From: Mucilaginibacter flavus
GTDB taxonomy: Bacteria > Bacteroidota > Bacteroidia > Sphingobacteriales > Sphingobacteriaceae
Length of the DNA stretch: 64,000 bases
NCBI RefSeq assembly: GCF_030409315.1
Contig: NZ_JAUFPS010000034.1
Span: 14,673-78,672 of the forward strand
Direction of reading: 5' to 3'
Below the pieces are notes generated by a model. It did not search any database. It had not been told where the DNA came from and was given only the letters and a program-made list of their open reading frames with translations. Below, in pieces: positions 60,774 to 64,000 of the stretch; within the stretch, counting starts at the first letter, position 1, and each line of letters begins with the position of its first letter. The position numbers were made by a program, and so were the translations under genes.

Positions 60774-61203
60774 GGAGAATAAATAACAGCACCGTAAGAA
60801 GCGCAACGAAGTCAACTTCACCAAATCACTTTAAATAACTCTCGGCAAAATCCCAAAATCCTTTCATAAAAAAAGCCCCGCGTTGCGCAGGGCTTTAACA
60901 CATATTAACTATTTATAACTGAAAAAACTCAAGTTTAAATACGCGCCGGCACCTATCTTTCGCAACGGTTTTTAGCAACCATCGGGGCATACCAAGGGTA
61001 TGTTATATCAAAAATATCGTTCTTGATTTATGGTTGTATTTCAGAGTTTTCCACATTGTGTGCACAAGTGCCTTTTCATTGCCTTAAAACAACAATTTAG
61101 CTGTAATATTTTTGAGAGCATAAAAATTTTGAATGCTTTTTTTGTAGCTTTAACATGATGCCGTCACCATAATTAACGCGGATAAAAAGTTCAAAAACTA
61201 CCC
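60774..61203. other. Intergenic region after the two-component system
   Basis: A terminator hairpin at 60867-60896 (AAAGCCCCGCG / CGCAGGGCTTT) follows the kinase gene. A possible -7 box TATTTTTG lies at 61107-61114, which would give the thioredoxin-like gene a leader of about 85 bases. Otherwise I see nothing. Confidence 0.6.
60867..60896 (+). terminator. Terminator after the histidine kinase
   Basis: AAAGCCCCGCG, short loop, CGCAGGGCTTT, with A run before and a short T run after. Confidence 0.75.
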
Positions 61204-61698
61204 ATGAAAAAATTGCTCCTGATAACCCTTATTTCGGTATTTGCTTTAAGCGTTAAAGCACAGGAAAAACCACACTTATATAATCCATCGGCAGATGCTA
61301 AGGCCGAGATAAGTGCCGCTGTTAAACAAGCATCGGCCCAACATAAAAATGTGCTTTTACAAATTGGCGGCAACTGGTGCAGCTGGTGTATTAAGTTTAA
61401 CAACCAGGTAACGCAGGATAGCTCCCTTAACACTTACATGAACAACAACTATGTTGTGCTGCATGTAAACTACAGCCAGGAAAACACCAATGATGCCTTA
61501 ATGACCAGCCTGGGTTATCCGCAACGTTTTGGCTTCCCGGTTTTTATTGTTTTAGATAGCAAGGGCAACAGGCTGCACACCCAAAACTCCGAATACCTGG
61601 AAGAAGGCAAGGGCTACAGTAAAGATAAAGTACTGGAATTTTTTAAAGGCTGGTCGCCGGCGGCACTTGATCCTAAAAGTTATACAAAAACCAAATAG
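61204..61698 (+). CDS. Secreted thioredoxin-like protein
   Basis: 164 residues. Signal peptide 1-20 (SVKAQ). Thioredoxin fold with the active site NWCSWCIKF (CxxC at about 59-62) and the cis-Pro in GFPVFIVLD. A 'thioredoxin 7/DUF255-like' branch protein. Periplasmic, where it could reduce or form disulphides in exported proteins or handle cytochrome c apoproteins. Stand-alone gene. Confidence 0.87.
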   Translation: MKKLLLITLISVFALSVKAQEKPHLYNPSADAKAEISAAVKQASAQHKNVLLQIGGNWCSWCIKFNNQVTQDSSLNTYMNNNYVVLHVNYSQENTNDALMTSLGYPQRFGFPVFIVLDSKGNRLHTQNSEYLEEGKGYSKDKVLEFFKGWSPAALDPKSYTKTK

Positions 61699-61880
61699 TT
61701 AAAGGTAATCACCTACAAAACAAACAATTAATAAAAATACGGCGTTTGTATTATCACAAAAGGTTTAAAAGCCGGTTGTAATAAACCCGATACAAAAGAA
61801 AATTTATATTCCAAAGGTTAAATATTTTCGCAATTGTTAATTAACTTAGTTTATTGTTTCATCCTTTAAAAATTAAACTT

Positions 61881-62081
61881 ATGGCAAAGCACACAACTTT
61901 AAAACGTGGTCAGTTACTTAAGTACATTGGTAAAAGATGGAAAAACCTGAACATCAGCAACCCCATAATCAAGTTTTTAGGCTATGATTGTAATGGATTT
62001 GCCGATGTTTGGGTTGAATACCAGGGCCGCTTAATGTTGTTGGCCATTGGGGATGTTGAGCTGGTAAGCTTAGCTGCCTGA
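61881..62081 (+). CDS. Small conserved hypothetical protein
   Basis: 66 residues from the ATG at 61881 (MAKHTTLKRGQLLKYIGKRWKNLN). A TTG 27 bases upstream is in frame but not persuasive. Basic N-terminal half, then strands (FADVWVEYQGRLMLLAIGDVELV). Its size and style suggest a small beta-barrel like an SH3 or KOW-type fold; this is only by eye. Confidence 0.6.
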   Translation: MAKHTTLKRGQLLKYIGKRWKNLNISNPIIKFLGYDCNGFADVWVEYQGRLMLLAIGDVELVSLAA

Positions 62082-62109
62082 TCTTATCCGCAGGTTTGCG
62101 GAAATCATT

Positions 62110-62150
62110 CAAAAAGCCTTAATCGAGTACAAATCGGTTAGGGCTTTTTG
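62110..62150. terminator. Bidirectional terminator
   Basis: AAAAAGCCTTAATCGA and TCGGTTAGGGCTTTTTG. It serves the small hypothetical gene and, on the other strand, the TonB-domain gene whose stop it overlaps. Confidence 0.75.
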
Positions 62151-62815
62151 TTGCAGTATTGTTGAATAAAACTATCCGCTTTATCGCTGCCTATGTTACG
62201 GATAAAAGTCCAGTCGGTACAGGCACCTTCCAAATCTTTTTGTTTGAGTTTTTCATTGGCCTGGCTTAGCAAATCGCTTATCAGTTCGTCATCAAAACCC
62301 AGTTGCTTTTTTAGGGCGATGATGATTGGCTCTTTACTCAAATCGGCTTTACCCTGGTACTTATTGATGTAATAATTGGTTACGGCGTTCTCCAACTCCT
62401 GCCGGTTACGATAATCAGTAATGGCGGCCTGCATATCCTTAGCGGTGGCAGTACGGCAAAGCGCCGGATTAGGGTCAAAACGAATGGGCTGTACCAAGTA
62501 AGTACTGCCCACATGATCTACCGGAACCTGCCACATGCCCGATGTAAGTTTTATAACGCGTAAAGCCTCATCATCCAGATCAATCCCCGGTCCCTGCTGA
62601 ATTTTGGCATCCATGACATTGCCGTTTTTATCCAACCTGAACGCAACATCAATAACACCAGAGATACAGTTTTGACGGGAATACTCGGGATAAACGATTT
62701 TGCTTTTGATAAACTCATCAAGCGCTTGCTGACCGCCCTTAAATGCAGGCTGCGCATAAGCCACGCCCATTATGGACATTGCTAAAACGATACCGATGAG
62801 CAGGCGCTTGATCAT
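62138..62815 (-). CDS. TonB C-terminal-domain protein
   Basis: 225 residues. Signal peptide 1-22 (YAQ). Residues 25-115 form an energy-transducer TonB C-terminal domain (QQALDEFIKSKIVYPEYSRQNCISGVIDVAFRLDKNGNVMDAKI). The second half has a helical repeat with SKEPIIIALKKQLGFDDELISDLLSQANEKLKQKDLEGACTDW. The membrane anchor of a real TonB is absent, so it is a periplasmic protein that borrows the domain, a common Bacteroidota form. Partner unknown. Confidence 0.83.
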   Translation of the reverse strand: MIKRLLIGIVLAMSIMGVAYAQPAFKGGQQALDEFIKSKIVYPEYSRQNCISGVIDVAFRLDKNGNVMDAKIQQGPGIDLDDEALRVIKLTSGMWQVPVDHVGSTYLVQPIRFDPNPALCRTATAKDMQAAITDYRNRQELENAVTNYYINKYQGKADLSKEPIIIALKKQLGFDDELISDLLSQANEKLKQKDLEGACTDWTFIRNIGSDKADSFIQQYCNKKP

Positions 62816-62898
62816 AGTATAAATATCGACAATAATTAGGGGATAAACGCACCATATTTAAAACGGCTATCTATGACATTTTTGAATTGGTTATTTTT

Positions 62899-62999
62899 GA
62901 ATCCCCTCTTGAGAGCCGGACTGGGTGATGGCGGGGTGTGTTAGCCTGCGTTCTATCACCCGTATAACACACCCCTCCGCCCCTCTCAAGAGGGGATTC
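62899..62999. repeat. Inverted-repeat element (CCCCTCTTGAGAG family)
   Basis: 101 bases. Left GAATCCCCTCTTGAGAG and GGCGGGGTGTGTTA; right TAACACACCCCTCCGCC and CCTCTCAAGAGGGGATTC. The arms pair almost perfectly around a short loop. It lies between the divergent-side gap of the TonB-domain gene and the M23 peptidase gene. Confidence 0.85.
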
Positions 63000-63097
63000 G
63001 CACAAACCCTCACTTTTTAAAAGTCATTTCCACTTTCAGAGTCCGTGGATTTAAAAACTCAGCATGACCCCATTTTTATTTGATTTCATGAACGCCC

Positions 63098-63787
63098 CTA
63101 AAACCCCAGCACCAATCCCGGATCGGGCACATTGAGCTTATACTTTTCCATTTCACTGTATTTGCATACGCCGGGGTAATCGCCAAACTTGCCCTCCATA
63201 TCAAACATCAGTTGAAAATGCAGGTGTGGTGGCCAGTGACCATTTTCGGTATTATTGCCCAGGGTGGCTATCTGCTCATCTTTTTTGATGGACTGGCCTA
63301 CCGTTAAACCAATCAAGCTTTCGCGGCTCAGGTGGCCGTAAAGGCTATACACTGTTAAACCATCAAGATTGTGTTGCAGAATAATGCAGGGCCCATAGTC
63401 GCCAAGATTATTGTTATCCCGGAAGCTGTGTACCAGGCCATCAAACGGGCTGTAAATGGGCGTGCCTTCGGGGCCCCAGATGTCTACGCCCAAATGCAGG
63501 CGGCGAGGTTCGTCTTCCGTATCAAAATGGGCGCTTACAGCATAAATGGTACGGTGTTCCAAGTAGCCGCCTATGCCGTAGCGGCAATTATTGGCTTTGA
63601 GCTTATCGCTTACCCATTGGGTAAATTGTTGGGTATCGGCAATAATACCGGTGCTTAGCTCGGTATTGGCGGCGGTAAAATCTAAAGCACAAAGCCGGTC
63701 GGTACCGGCTTTGTAGTCAACCACTTTGCCAATGGCATCGGCGTGGTTTTGCAAATAAGTTTTGAACTGCTGGTTACGGTCCATCAA
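63098..63787 (-). CDS. M23-family peptidase (LytM type)
   Basis: 229 residues (a second in-frame Met follows the first). Zinc-site motifs HLGVDIWGPEGTPIYSPFDG (HxxxD), SLYGHLS and HWPPHLHFQLM (HxH). No signal peptide is visible, which is unusual, since M23 enzymes cut peptidoglycan cross-links in the periplasm; a cytoplasmic or non-classical export route is possible. Downstream of rbfA on the same strand with nine bases between. Confidence 0.87.
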   Translation of the reverse strand: MMDRNQQFKTYLQNHADAIGKVVDYKAGTDRLCALDFTAANTELSTGIIADTQQFTQWVSDKLKANNCRYGIGGYLEHRTIYAVSAHFDTEDEPRRLHLGVDIWGPEGTPIYSPFDGLVHSFRDNNNLGDYGPCIILQHNLDGLTVYSLYGHLSRESLIGLTVGQSIKKDEQIATLGNNTENGHWPPHLHFQLMFDMEGKFGDYPGVCKYSEMEKYKLNVPDPGLVLGF

Positions 63788-63796
63788 AATAAAAAA

Positions 63797-64000
63797 TTAT
63801 TCTTCGGTATCCGGCTGGCGCTCTTCCTTGCTTATTTTATCAAATATTTTGTCCATACGTTCAACGTATTCACTGGTATCGTCAATAAAAAATTCCAGTT
63901 GGGGGATAATCCTTACCTGGTCTTTAATACGGGCACCTAATTTATACCTGATTTCTGACGCATGCAGTTTAATGCTTGCCAATGACTGTTGCAGGTTGAT
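63797..64000 (-). CDS. rbfA: Ribosome-binding factor A, 3' part
   Basis: Partial, cut by the window edge; 67 residues of the C-terminus are seen. INLQQSLASIKLHASEIRYKLGARIKDQVRIIPQLEFFIDDTSEYVERM matches the RbfA KH-like fold end. RbfA binds the 30S subunit and helps 16S rRNA maturation. The stop is TAA at 63797. Confidence 0.9.
   Translation of the reverse strand: MNLQQSLASIKLHASEIRYKLGARIKDQVRIIPQLEFFIDDTSEYVERMDKIFDKISKEERQPDTEE

Overview
The window looks like a chromosomal segment from a Bacteroidota bacterium of the Sphingobacteriaceae, most like Mucilaginibacter or Pedobacter. This rests on the protein families present: BshA, an IPExxxVDY-type protein, a ThuA/sugar-dehydrogenase/cytochrome fusion, a SusC-plug-like protein and several Bacteroidota-only hypotheticals. 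It also rests on promoter-like TTTG-N18-23-TAnnTTTG sequences and on the scarcity of strong Shine-Dalgarno sites. The genus is an inference from memory, not a database result. No prophage, insertion sequence, CRISPR array or rRNA is visible.

Layout. 1-8 kb: heptamer array, PldA-like barrel protein, CBS protein, RhlE-type helicase, GH43 enzyme, lipoprotein plus HAD phosphatase, DHFR-like reductase, LutB. 8-21 kb: M28 peptidase, rpiB, bshA, three small VOC proteins, an AraC regulator, several secreted or lipoprotein hypotheticals, then a beta-lactamase-family protein overlapping an amidohydrolase. 21-31 kb: mutL, two rhomboid proteases, an EEP-family protein, an epimerase, cysS, two secreted hypotheticals and pyk. 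32-40 kb: housekeeping block acpP-fabF-rnc, yicC-gmk-nadD, a RelE/ParE toxin-antitoxin pair, miaE and a LytTR regulator. 40-44 kb: FAD monooxygenase with an RsmI-like methyltransferase, a hypothetical and an Lrp/AsnC regulator. 44.2-44.6 kb: two tandem class II tRNA-like genes with their own promoter and terminator. 45-51 kb: the 1141-residue ThuA fusion, a barrel protein, a MocR regulator interrupted by one in-frame UGA, and its divergent PNPOx-like neighbour. 51-64 kb: CsbD-like protein, CtpA-type protease, two tandem secreted paralogues, a DtxR-type regulator, ApbE, an outer-membrane protein followed by a two-component system, a thioredoxin-like protein, a TonB-domain protein, an M23 peptidase and the 3' part of rbfA.

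Two observations stand out. First, many intergenic regions carry short-period 'word' repeats or dispersed elements that begin exactly at the stop codon of the upstream gene. In two pairs of unrelated genes the shared repeat sequence starts at the stop codon itself: the CBS gene with the beta-lactamase gene, and cysS with its convergent neighbour. A third pair, rpiB with a VOC gene, shares repeat vocabulary in the same place. Second, the tandem tRNA-like pair has fully paired acceptor stems, canonical T-loops, 40-44-base variable arms and an apparent GUC anticodon, which fits no standard class II tRNA. Smaller points are the nonsense-interrupted MocR gene, promoter -7 boxes lying 3-5 bases from start codons, and a MutL whose endonuclease motif DQHA reads SQQA.
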